Origin: Mycolicibacterium peregrinum
GTDB lineage: Bacteria; Actinomycetota; Actinomycetes; Mycobacteriales; Mycobacteriaceae
Reading direction: 5' to 3'
DNA length: 64,000 bases
Assembly (NCBI RefSeq): GCF_002102345.1
Contig: NZ_LQPP01000067.1
Span: forward strand, 1 to 64,000
The position numbers were made by a program, and so were the translations under genes. Of the stretch, positions 17,368-25,296 are shown piece by piece. The number at the start of each line of letters is the position of its first letter. Position 1 is the first letter of the stretch. The notes under the pieces are model-generated. The model was not told the origin of the DNA, made no database searches, and saw only the letters and a program-made list of their open reading frames with translations.

Positions 17368-17694
17368 GTGCTCGACGCTGACGATGTGCGCAGCATCGCG
17401 CTCTCGTTCCCAGAGACCGCCGAGAAAGAGCGTTGGGGCCATCCGACCTACGACGTCGCGGGCAGGATGTTCGTTACGGTGCCCGACGACGAAACCTCAT
17501 TTGCCGTGCGCTGCCCCCGATTTGACCGCGAGGAATTGATCGCGGCCGAACCGCAGAAGTTCTGGGTGCCCCAACACGAGGCCGCATCAGCCTGGGTACG
17601 GGTCCGGTTGGCTGAACTCGAGGATTCGCAGGAACTCCGCGACATTCTGCTCGACTCATGGCGGCAAGCCGCCCCCAGCCGTCTGACCGAGTAG
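17368..17694 (+). CDS. MmcQ/YjbR-family protein
   Basis: 108 aa. LSFPETAEKERWGHPTYDVAGRMF and PDDETSFAVRCP match the MmcQ/YjbR double-wing fold, a family of small proteins of uncertain role sometimes called DNA-binding. GTG start with CGGAGG upstream. Confidence 0.8.
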   Translation: MLDADDVRSIALSFPETAEKERWGHPTYDVAGRMFVTVPDDETSFAVRCPRFDREELIAAEPQKFWVPQHEAASAWVRVRLAELEDSQELRDILLDSWRQAAPSRLTE

Positions 17695-17763
17695 CTACGC
17701 GCTGCTGTCGGCCTGCGCCGCCGGTGTCGCACGGGTGCGCCCAACACCACCCCTTGTCACATA

Positions 17764-17782
17764 ACGCTACGGGCAGTAGCGT
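17764..17782. promoter_or_regulatory. Palindrome over the probable -10 of the BVMO gene
   Basis: ACGCTAC (17764-17770) and GTAGCGT (17776-17782) form a perfect 7-bp inverted repeat with a 5-bp spacer. The right arm contains TAGCGT, a TANNNT -10 candidate ending 9 nt before the GTG at 17791, which has no Shine-Dalgarno. A repressor bound here would block the promoter. Confidence 0.45.
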
Positions 17783-17790
17783 AACGCCGC

Positions 17791-19707
17791 GTGACCCGGA
17801 GTTTCCATGTCGGCCAGCCGTTCACCACCCCCGATGCCGACATCGCGGCGGCGTTAGAGCAGGTCAGCGTCCCGACGCTGCTGCTCTCGCTCGTGCACAT
17901 CACCGGCGACCCGCGCTACATCCGCGAGTTCAAACAGGCCGGCCTGTTCCTCAATGAGGTCCAGGGATTCATGAGCGAGGAAGACAAGGCCCGGGCCCGT
18001 GCGGTAGCGCTGCCGGTGATCGCCGACTACCGCGACCGCGGCTGCCCAGTGCCCGATCCACTGCCCGCCGAACTGGTGCGGGAGATGCTGGACTGGGCGG
18101 CTTGCGAACCGGTCGACGAGGACAACCTGCCGCTGATGCTCGAGGAGCTCGACCTCGAGGGGGTCGACCCGCGGCGGCCCACACCGCTGCAGGACACACA
18201 AGACTTCAGCGTCATCGTGATCGGCTGCGGCGAATCCGGCGTGCTGGCCGGGGTACGCCTCAAGCAGGCCGGCATCGATTTCACCATCGTGGAGAAGAAC
18301 GCCGGCCCGGGCGGAACCTGGTGGGAGAACAGCTATCCCGGCGCCCGGGTGGACGTGGCCAACCACTTCTACTGTTACAGTTTCGAGCCCAGCAACCATT
18401 GGGATCACTTCTTCGCCGAACAGCACGAACTGCGCCAGTACTTCCGCGACGTGGTGGACCGCCACGACCTCGAACCGAACATCCGATGGAACACCGAAGT
18501 GGTGTCCGCGGCATGGGACGGCGGGATGTGGAACGTCACGGTGCGCTCGGCCGCCGGCACCGAAACCCTCAAGGCCAACGCCGTCATCACCGCCGTCGGT
18601 CAGCTCAACCGGCCCCAGATCCCAGACTTCCCGGGCGCGGAATCCTTTGCGGGACCGGCTTTTCACTCCGCAAACTGGGACCACGACGTCGACGTCACCG
18701 GCAAGCGAGTCGCGCTGATCGGAGCTGGTGCCAGCGGCTTCCAGATCGCCCCGGCCATCGCCGACAAGGTCGCCCACCTCACGGTCTTTCAACGCACCGC
18801 GCAGTGGATGTTCCCCAACCCGATGTACCACGAGCCCGTCGCCGACGGCGTCCGCTGGGCGATGGAACACCTGCCGTACTACGGCCGCTGGTACCGCTTC
18901 CTGCTGTTGTGGCCCGGAGCCGACAAGGGCCTGGACGCGGCCCGGGTGGACCCCGACTACGACGACCACGGCAATGCGGTCAGCGAGATCAACGCCATCG
19001 CCCGCATCATGTTCACCGACTGGATCACCACCCAGGTCGGCGACGACGCCGACCTGTTGGCCAAGGTGCTTCCCGACTATCCGGCCACCGGTAAGCGCAC
19101 ACTGCAGGACAACGGCAGCTGGCTGGGCGCGCTCAAACGCGACAACGTGGATCTGATTCGCACCCCGATCGAACGCATCACCCCGAGCGGGGTCGTCACG
19201 ACCGACGGCGAGACCTATGACGTCGATATCATCGTGTACGCCACCGGTTTTCGGGCCACCGACGTGCTGTTCCCGATGACGATCACCGGGCGCGACGGCG
19301 TCGACCTGCACGACGCCTGGGGTCAGCGACCGTATGCCTACCGCGGGATCACGGTGCCGGGTTTCCCGAACTTCTTCATGACCTACGGCCCGGGCACGCA
19401 CCTGGCTCACGGCGGCAGCCTCATCCTCAACTCCGAACTTCAGATGCGCTACATCAACCAGTGCCTGGAGCACCTGATCACCGAGGGCTTGCAGACCATG
19501 GAGCCGCTGCCCGAGCCGACCAAAGAATGGCACCGGCGCTCGCAGGAAGCGATCCGCCAGACCGTGTGGGCGCAGCCCTCGGTCAAGCACTCGTACTTCA
19601 AGAATGCCGACGGTGAGATCCACACCGTCAGTCCGTGGCGGCTGAGCGAATACCGTTCCGCCATCAACGAGCCCGTCTGGTCAGACTTCACAGTGCAGGA
19701 GGCGTGA
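17791..19707 (+). CDS. Baeyer-Villiger monooxygenase with N-terminal extension (HAPMO-like)
   Basis: 638 aa. FAD-binding GCGESG at about residue 140, NADPH-binding GAGASG at about 308, and between them the BVMO fingerprint FAGPAFHSANWD (FxGxxxHxxxW). About 130 residues precede the first Rossmann motif, as in 4-hydroxyacetophenone monooxygenase (about 640 aa), so a ketone-to-ester or lactone role is likely. GTG start, probably leaderless. The ADH gene follows after 2 bp, suggesting alcohol to ketone to ester chemistry in one operon. Confidence 0.88.
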   Translation: MTRSFHVGQPFTTPDADIAAALEQVSVPTLLLSLVHITGDPRYIREFKQAGLFLNEVQGFMSEEDKARARAVALPVIADYRDRGCPVPDPLPAELVREMLDWAACEPVDEDNLPLMLEELDLEGVDPRRPTPLQDTQDFSVIVIGCGESGVLAGVRLKQAGIDFTIVEKNAGPGGTWWENSYPGARVDVANHFYCYSFEPSNHWDHFFAEQHELRQYFRDVVDRHDLEPNIRWNTEVVSAAWDGGMWNVTVRSAAGTETLKANAVITAVGQLNRPQIPDFPGAESFAGPAFHSANWDHDVDVTGKRVALIGAGASGFQIAPAIADKVAHLTVFQRTAQWMFPNPMYHEPVADGVRWAMEHLPYYGRWYRFLLLWPGADKGLDAARVDPDYDDHGNAVSEINAIARIMFTDWITTQVGDDADLLAKVLPDYPATGKRTLQDNGSWLGALKRDNVDLIRTPIERITPSGVVTTDGETYDVDIIVYATGFRATDVLFPMTITGRDGVDLHDAWGQRPYAYRGITVPGFPNFFMTYGPGTHLAHGGSLILNSELQMRYINQCLEHLITEGLQTMEPLPEPTKEWHRRSQEAIRQTVWAQPSVKHSYFKNADGEIHTVSPWRLSEYRSAINEPVWSDFTVQEA

Positions 19708-19709
19708 GT

Positions 19710-20735
19710 ATGCGCGCAGTCGTCGTCGACAGTTCCGGAAAGGTCAGCGTCGAAACCCGCCCGGACCCGGTCCTGCCCGGTCCCGACGGGGCCGTCGTCA
19801 AGGTCGAGGCCGCCTCGATCTGCGGATCGGACCTGCACTTCCTGGAGGGCCACTACCCGATCGCCGATCCGGTGTCGGTCGGGCATGAGGCCGTCGGCAC
19901 GATCGTCGAAATCGGTCCGGAGGTCACCGGATTCGCCGTCGGCAACCGGGTATTGGTGTCCTCGGTGGCGGGCTGCGGGCACTGCAGCGGCTGCGCGACC
20001 CACGACCCGATCCGCTGCGTGCAGGGTCCCCAGATCTTCGGCACCGGATTCCTCGGCGGCGCGCAGGCCGAACTGCTCGCGGTACCGGCTGCGAACTTTC
20101 AGCTCCTGAAGATGCCGGAGGGCATCAGCACCGAGCAGGCCCTGCTGCTCACCGACAACCTGGCCACGGGCTGGGCGGCGGCCAAACGTGCCGACATCCC
20201 GGTCGGCGGTTCCGTCGCGGTGATCGGCCTGGGCGCGGTCGGCATGTGCGCCCTGCGCAGCGCCATCACCCTCGGTGCGGCAAAGGTTTTCGCCGTCGAC
20301 CCGGTGGAGGCCCGGCGCGAACGCGCGGAAGCCTCGGGAGCCATCACCTTCGCCCCGCCCTCGGCGCAGGCGATCCGGGAAGCCACCGGCGGCCTCGGCG
20401 TGGACTCCGTCATCGACGCGGTGGGCATGGACGCCTCGATCAACGACGCCATCGACGCCGCCCGAGCAGGCGGCACGGTGTCCATTGTCGGCGTGCACGA
20501 TCTGCAGCCCTACCCGATGCCCGCCCTGGGCTGCCTGCTGCGCAGCCTGACCATCCGCTTTACCACCGCGCCGGTCCAGCAGACCTGGCCGGAACTGATC
20601 CCACTGCTGCAGGCCGGCCGGCTCGACGTGGACGGGATCTTCACCACCACGATGTCACTGGACGACGCCGCCGACGGTTACGCCAGGGCGTTCTCCCGCT
20701 CGGGCGAGGACTTGAAGGTGCAGCTCAAGCCTTAG
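19710..20735 (+). CDS. Zinc-dependent alcohol dehydrogenase
   Basis: 341-aa medium-chain dehydrogenase. Catalytic zinc ligands lie in CGSDLH and GHEAVG; the structural zinc loop is CGHCSGCATHDPIRC; the NAD(P) motif is GLGAVG. ATG with CAGGAGG upstream, directly behind the BVMO stop. Likely oxidises a secondary alcohol to the ketone used by the BVMO. Confidence 0.9.
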   Translation: MRAVVVDSSGKVSVETRPDPVLPGPDGAVVKVEAASICGSDLHFLEGHYPIADPVSVGHEAVGTIVEIGPEVTGFAVGNRVLVSSVAGCGHCSGCATHDPIRCVQGPQIFGTGFLGGAQAELLAVPAANFQLLKMPEGISTEQALLLTDNLATGWAAAKRADIPVGGSVAVIGLGAVGMCALRSAITLGAAKVFAVDPVEARRERAEASGAITFAPPSAQAIREATGGLGVDSVIDAVGMDASINDAIDAARAGGTVSIVGVHDLQPYPMPALGCLLRSLTIRFTTAPVQQTWPELIPLLQAGRLDVDGIFTTTMSLDDAADGYARAFSRSGEDLKVQLKP

Positions 20736-20924
20736 CCGGGTCGAGCGCTCCTGGAAAATTCCGTGAGAGCTGTCCACATTGCGGGACAGATCGTTGAGAA
20801 CGGAATAAAGCGCGCGGCGCCGACAGTTCCACGGACACGTGCGCCAATCGAACTCGTTAGTTGACTGTCCGAACGCGGCGCCGCAGCGCCAGGCACCGCC
20901 CACGGCCCGCATCGGGCGGCGCTG

Positions 20925-22967
20925 ATGCGCCAGGGCCCGCTCGCCGGCCGGTACCCCGCGGTGGCCGCCATGGTCACCCTGGCGTTGATCCCCTACCTGG
21001 CGTTGTCTGCCGCGGTCGATCCGTTGGTACCGATCATCTCCGAGCAGCTGAACCTGTCGGCGCAGACCATGAGCCTCGGCTTCGGCCTGGGCAATGCCGC
21101 CTATGCGGTGGGCACGGTCCTGGCCGTGCAATTCGCCCAGCACCTGCCCCAGCGCAGGATGCTGCTGGTCTATGCAGTCGTCCTGGTCCTGGGGTCGGTG
21201 ATCGCCGCGTCGGCGGTCAACGGGGCGATGTTCATCGGTGGTCACATCCTGCAAGGTCTGGCCACCAGCATGCTGCTGATCGCCGCGGCGCCGCCGCTGA
21301 CCATCGGCTTCCCCAGGGACAAGCTGCGGCACACCGCCGTGATCATGAACATGTGCGTGTTCGGGGCCGTCGCGCTCGGCCCGTTCATCGGTGGTGCGCA
21401 GGCCGAGGCCCTCGCGTGGCGGCCACTGTTCTGGATCATCGCCGCGATCGCCGTCGGAGCCCTCATCATGGCGGCCCTGACCTTTGAGGACGCCCCGCCT
21501 GCCGACCTCGACGCACCGCGTGACCTGCGGGCCATCGGATTGGCGTCGGTCGGTTGCGCCGCCGCTTTCATCGGTGCCGCACAACTGACCAGCCATGAAT
21601 TCACCGACCCGGTGGCGATCGTGCCGATGCTCGGCGGCCTGGCCCTGATCGTGCTGCTCATCGTGTATCAGTTCCGGTCCCGCCGGCCGTTGCTGACCGT
21701 GCGCACCATGCTGACCAGTGCGATTCCCGTCGCCGGCGTCGGTGTCGCGCTGTTCGCGGCGGCCGCGTCGGTCGCGGCGACTGCGCTGACAGCCCAGGTC
21801 TTCATGGAGACCTACAGCCCGGTACAGGTGGGGCTGCTGTACCTGCCGGAACTCGGCGGCGCGATTGTGATGGCATTCGTGTTCGGCTCGGTCATCTCCA
21901 AACGGTCGATGCACTACCTTCCGCTCGTCGGCATGGGCCTGCTCGCCGCCGGCATCGTGCTGTTCCGGCTCGCCATTCCCGCGAACCAACCGCTCGCACT
22001 GCTGGCCTCGGCGCTGACCGGGCTGGCGCTGGGCGCCACGGTGGCCCCCGCACTGTTCGTCGCCGGATTCTCGCTGCAGTCCAACAGCCTCCAGCGGGTG
22101 TTCGCGATCATCGAGTTGTTGCGGGCCGTGGCCGCCTTCATGGTGGCGCCGATCTTCGCCCATTTCGCGGCCAGAGCGGCCGGCGGTCTCGTCGCCGGCG
22201 CCGGCGACGCCCTGTGGATCGGATTCGGACTGGCCGTCGGTGGCGCCGTCTTCGGGGTAGCCGTCTATGCGCTCAGTGGCGCCCGGCCCCAGACACCCGA
22301 CCTCGACCAGTTCCTCGACGGTGAATCGCCGGCCTGGTACTCGCCGCCGCTGCTGGCGCGGCTCCGTCCCGGCCTGCCCGCACCGATCCCCGCACCAAGC
22401 CGTGACCGGCGGGTGACAGCATCCGAGGCGGATGCGATTTCTGTTGCCGCCACCGGACCGGTGCTGTTCGCCTATGACGGATCACTACGCGCCGCCGGCG
22501 CCATCGAACGCGCCGCCGCCGAACTGCCGGCCGGTCGCGACGCCCTGGTGGTCTGTGTCTGGCAACCGGTGGATGTCGGATTCACTCCGGTCGAGACGAC
22601 GCATTTCGACGCCGACCAGGCAGCCGAGGTTCGACGGGCCGCCGAGCAGACGGCTGCTCACGGCGCATCGCTGGCCACCAGAGCGGGTTTCTCTGCCCGC
22701 AGCGCAACCGTCGAAGCGGCGCCCATCTGGAAAGGCATCGTCGAGACTGCGCAAAAACACAACGCCAGCCTGATCGTGGTCGGCCCGCACCGGCGCAGCG
22801 GACTGCTGGGCCACCTGGAGGGCAGCGTGGCCGGCGCCGTCGTCGCACACTCCACCACCCCGGTCCTGGTCATCCCGGAGGACTGTCGACGTTCACCCTG
22901 CGCGGAGGGCGCCGGCCACTCGAACGTTCACGCCGTGGCCGCAGGATCAACGTCGGATCGCGAGTAA
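20925..22967 (+). CDS. MFS transporter fused to a universal stress protein domain
   Basis: 680 aa. Residues 1 to about 460 are a major facilitator with 12-14 membrane spans (YPAVAAMVTLALIPYLALS first, PLVPIISEQLNLSAQTMSLGF in the first loop). After a Pro-rich linker, about residues 505-660 form a Usp domain: VLFAYDGSLRAAGAIERAA, then VVGPHRRSGLLGHLEGS and TTPVLVIPE, close to the ATP-binding GxxGx9GS motif. The cytosolic Usp part may sense nucleotide or stress and gate transport; substrate unknown. It overlaps ohrR tail-to-tail by 40 bp. The 189-bp gap before it holds no gene I can see. Confidence 0.85.
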   Translation: MRQGPLAGRYPAVAAMVTLALIPYLALSAAVDPLVPIISEQLNLSAQTMSLGFGLGNAAYAVGTVLAVQFAQHLPQRRMLLVYAVVLVLGSVIAASAVNGAMFIGGHILQGLATSMLLIAAAPPLTIGFPRDKLRHTAVIMNMCVFGAVALGPFIGGAQAEALAWRPLFWIIAAIAVGALIMAALTFEDAPPADLDAPRDLRAIGLASVGCAAAFIGAAQLTSHEFTDPVAIVPMLGGLALIVLLIVYQFRSRRPLLTVRTMLTSAIPVAGVGVALFAAAASVAATALTAQVFMETYSPVQVGLLYLPELGGAIVMAFVFGSVISKRSMHYLPLVGMGLLAAGIVLFRLAIPANQPLALLASALTGLALGATVAPALFVAGFSLQSNSLQRVFAIIELLRAVAAFMVAPIFAHFAARAAGGLVAGAGDALWIGFGLAVGGAVFGVAVYALSGARPQTPDLDQFLDGESPAWYSPPLLARLRPGLPAPIPAPSRDRRVTASEADAISVAATGPVLFAYDGSLRAAGAIERAAAELPAGRDALVVCVWQPVDVGFTPVETTHFDADQAAEVRRAAEQTAAHGASLATRAGFSARSATVEAAPIWKGIVETAQKHNASLIVVGPHRRSGLLGHLEGSVAGAVVAHSTTPVLVIPEDCRRSPCAEGAGHSNVHAVAAGSTSDRE

Positions 22968-23389
22968 CTGCGCAGGTTGTCCCGCAGCGTAGACACGCCG
23001 CGCTGCATGGTCTTGAGTTCGTCCAGTGACAACCCCGTCGCGGCAAGCAGGTCCATTTCCAGGGTCTGCGCACGGAGCGCGCGGCCCGCGTCGGTGAGGC
23101 TGACGCGCACCTGACGCTCGTCGTCGGGATCGCGTTGCCGCGTCACGTAGCCCAGCGCTTCGAGCCGCTTGAGGATCGGAGTCAGCGTGTTCGACTCCAG
23201 GAACAGCTTCTCCCCGAGGCTGCCGACCGTCTGGTGATCCTGTTCCGAGAGCGCGACGAGCGCGATGTACTGCGTATACGTGACGCCGTGCCGGTCCAGG
23301 ATCGGCTTGTAGGCCTTGCCGTACGCGAGGTTGGCCGAGTAGACGGCAAAGCACAGGAAATCGGAGAGTTGCGGAGCCTCGGGCGCCAT
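22928..23389 (-). CDS. ohrR: OhrR-type MarR-family peroxide sensor
   Basis: 153 aa. FLCFAVYSANLAYGKAYKPIL contains the reactive Cys13 at the OhrR position, followed by YTQYIALVAL and the winged helix (LESNTLTPILKRLEALGYV, RDPDDERQVRVSLTD). OhrR represses ohr until its N-terminal Cys is oxidised by organic hydroperoxide. No second partner Cys is present, so this is the one-Cys type. Divergent from ohr across a 113-bp gap containing a perfect palindrome. Confidence 0.9.
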   Translation of the reverse strand: MAPEAPQLSDFLCFAVYSANLAYGKAYKPILDRHGVTYTQYIALVALSEQDHQTVGSLGEKLFLESNTLTPILKRLEALGYVTRQRDPDDERQVRVSLTDAGRALRAQTLEMDLLAATGLSLDELKTMQRGVSTLRDNLRSYSRSDVDPAATA

Positions 23390-23401
23390 GATCCAAATTA
23401 T

Positions 23402-23413
23402 ATCGGATCCGAT
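23402..23413. promoter_or_regulatory. Palindrome between ohrR and ohr
   Basis: ATCGGATCCGAT is a perfect 12-bp palindrome 12 bp upstream of the ohrR ATG, in the divergent intergenic region. Probable OhrR operator by position. Confidence 0.55.
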
Positions 23414-23502
23414 TTAGTCGGACGGGATGAAATACATGGCAACTCCGCGTTCATCTCTAACGCCTCCAATTGGAGCCGACCATCCACCCGAAGGAGAACG
23501 CC

Positions 23503-23925
23503 GTGACCACCAGCCAGACCGACAACGTGCTGTACACCGCCCAGACCCACACCACCGGCGGGCGCCAGGGCGAGTCCTACAGCTCCGACGGCAACCTCGA
23601 CATCCAGCTCACCCCGCCCGGAGGCAACGGCTCCGGCACCAACCCCGAGCAGTTGTTCGCGGCGGGCTGGTCGGCCTGCTTCCTGAGCGCCATGGGCCTG
23701 ACCGCGGGCAAGCACAACGTGAAGCTGCCCGCCGAGACCGCCGTGGACGCCGAGGTAGACCTGCTCAACACCGACGGGGCATTCTCACTGCGGGCACGGC
23801 TGAACGTCAGCATCCCGGGTGTCGATCGCGAGACCGCCCAGGCCATCGCCGATGACGCACACCAGGTCTGCCCGTACTCGAAGGCCACCCGCGGCAACAT
23901 CGACGTGACCATCAGCGTCGCCTGA
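23503..23925 (+). CDS. ohr: Organic hydroperoxide resistance protein Ohr
   Basis: 140 aa of the Ohr/OsmC fold. The two redox cysteines are Cys59 in AAGWSACFLSAM and Cys123 in HQVCPYSKATRGN. It reduces lipid and organic hydroperoxides in the cytosol using a thiol donor. GTG start with AAGGAGAA upstream. Divergently paired with ohrR. Confidence 0.95.
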   Translation: MTTSQTDNVLYTAQTHTTGGRQGESYSSDGNLDIQLTPPGGNGSGTNPEQLFAAGWSACFLSAMGLTAGKHNVKLPAETAVDAEVDLLNTDGAFSLRARLNVSIPGVDRETAQAIADDAHQVCPYSKATRGNIDVTISVA

Positions 23926-23941
23926 CGGATGGCGGGCGGGG

Positions 23942-25285
23942 TTACTCCTTCAAGTCCAGTACCGGCGTCGGCCGCTGGAAGCCGCGAGTAACCCCGGCCA
24001 GCCACACGAATCCCACTGCCAGCCAAGACAACCCGATCACCAACGTCAGGCCCGACAAGCTGGTCCACAGCCACACGGTCAGCAGGAAGCCGATCAGCGG
24101 CAGCACGAGATTGCTGATCACCCTCGCACCGTCGCGCTCCTGCCGGTCCACGAAATAGTGCTTGATCACCGACAGGTTGACCACCGAAAACGCCACCAGC
24201 GCACCGAAACTGATCACCGAGGCCAGGGTGGTCAAGCTGATCACGGTGGCCAGCAGCGACACGGCTGACACCGCCAGGATCGCATATACCGGCGTGGCGA
24301 ACCGCGGCGAGACGTGACCGAAGAACGATCGCGGCAGGATCCCGTCGCGCCCCATGGCATACAGGATCCGGGCCACCGACGCCTGCGACGCGATCGCGGA
24401 CCCCAGCGCACCGGCGACATACGCCGCGGTGAAGAAGGTCTGAAGGAACTGGCCGCCCGCCGTCAGCATCAGATCCAGCGATCCGGACTCGACATCTGTG
24501 AACTGGTTGGAGGGGAACACCAGCTGCCCGAGATAGGACAGCACGACGAAGATCACCCCCGCCACCACGGTGGCGATCATGATCGCCTGCGGAACGGACC
24601 GCTTGGGATCCTTGGCTTCCTCCGACAGCGTGGACACCGCGTCGAATCCCAGGAACGACAGGCACAGGATGGCCGCGCCGGCCAGCACCGGACTGAATCC
24701 GGTTGCGCCGCCGTCACCATGGAAGGGGGCCATCAGGTCCACCGCGCCCAGGCTGAACACCTTGGAACAGGCCAACACCAAGAAAGTCACGATGAAGATC
24801 GCCTGTATCGCGATGATGACAAGATTCGCCCGGGCCACCGAGACGATGCCGACGATGTTGAGCACCGTCACCCCCGCGATGGACAGCACGACGAACACCC
24901 AACCGGGGATCGCCGGAACCGCGGCGTTGAGATAGATGCCGATCACCAGGTAGTTGATCATCGGCAGGAACAGGTAATCCAACAGCAGTGACCAGCCGGC
25001 GAGGAATCCGATCGGCGCGCCGAACGACTTCTGGGTGTACGTATATGCCGATCCCGCAACCGGATAGGCGACCGCCATCCTGGCGTAGGAACGCGCCGTG
25101 AACACCATGGCGGCCAAGGTGACCAGGTATGCGACGGACAACCTGCCGCCGGTGGTCTGAGTGACGATGCCGTAGGTGGTGAACACGGTGAGCGGCACCA
25201 TGTAGACCAGACCGAACAGCACCAACGACGGCAACCCGAGCGCGCGGCGCAACCGCCCCTCGGTGGCCTCAGCCAAATCGGCCAT
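23942..25285 (-). CDS. APC-superfamily amino acid/polyamine permease
   Basis: 447 aa with about 12 membrane spans. GLVYMVPLTVFTTYGIV and AYPVAGSAYTYTQKSFG are the TM1 and TM2-3 signatures of APC transporters (compare PuuP and YfnA types). Last gene of the leftward agmatine operon, so agmatine or putrescine uptake is the likely role. ATG chosen with GAGAGGA upstream; an earlier ATG overlaps the preceding stop as ATGA. Confidence 0.88.
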   Translation of the reverse strand: MADLAEATEGRLRRALGLPSLVLFGLVYMVPLTVFTTYGIVTQTTGGRLSVAYLVTLAAMVFTARSYARMAVAYPVAGSAYTYTQKSFGAPIGFLAGWSLLLDYLFLPMINYLVIGIYLNAAVPAIPGWVFVVLSIAGVTVLNIVGIVSVARANLVIIAIQAIFIVTFLVLACSKVFSLGAVDLMAPFHGDGGATGFSPVLAGAAILCLSFLGFDAVSTLSEEAKDPKRSVPQAIMIATVVAGVIFVVLSYLGQLVFPSNQFTDVESGSLDLMLTAGGQFLQTFFTAAYVAGALGSAIASQASVARILYAMGRDGILPRSFFGHVSPRFATPVYAILAVSAVSLLATVISLTTLASVISFGALVAFSVVNLSVIKHYFVDRQERDGARVISNLVLPLIGFLLTVWLWTSLSGLTLVIGLSWLAVGFVWLAGVTRGFQRPTPVLDLKE

Positions 25286-25296
25286 GACAGTTCCTC

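Noticed and set aside
17854..19623. 589-codon frame opposite the BVMO
   Set aside because: High-G+C mirror frame; the plus strand carries clear FAD, NADP and BVMO motifs.
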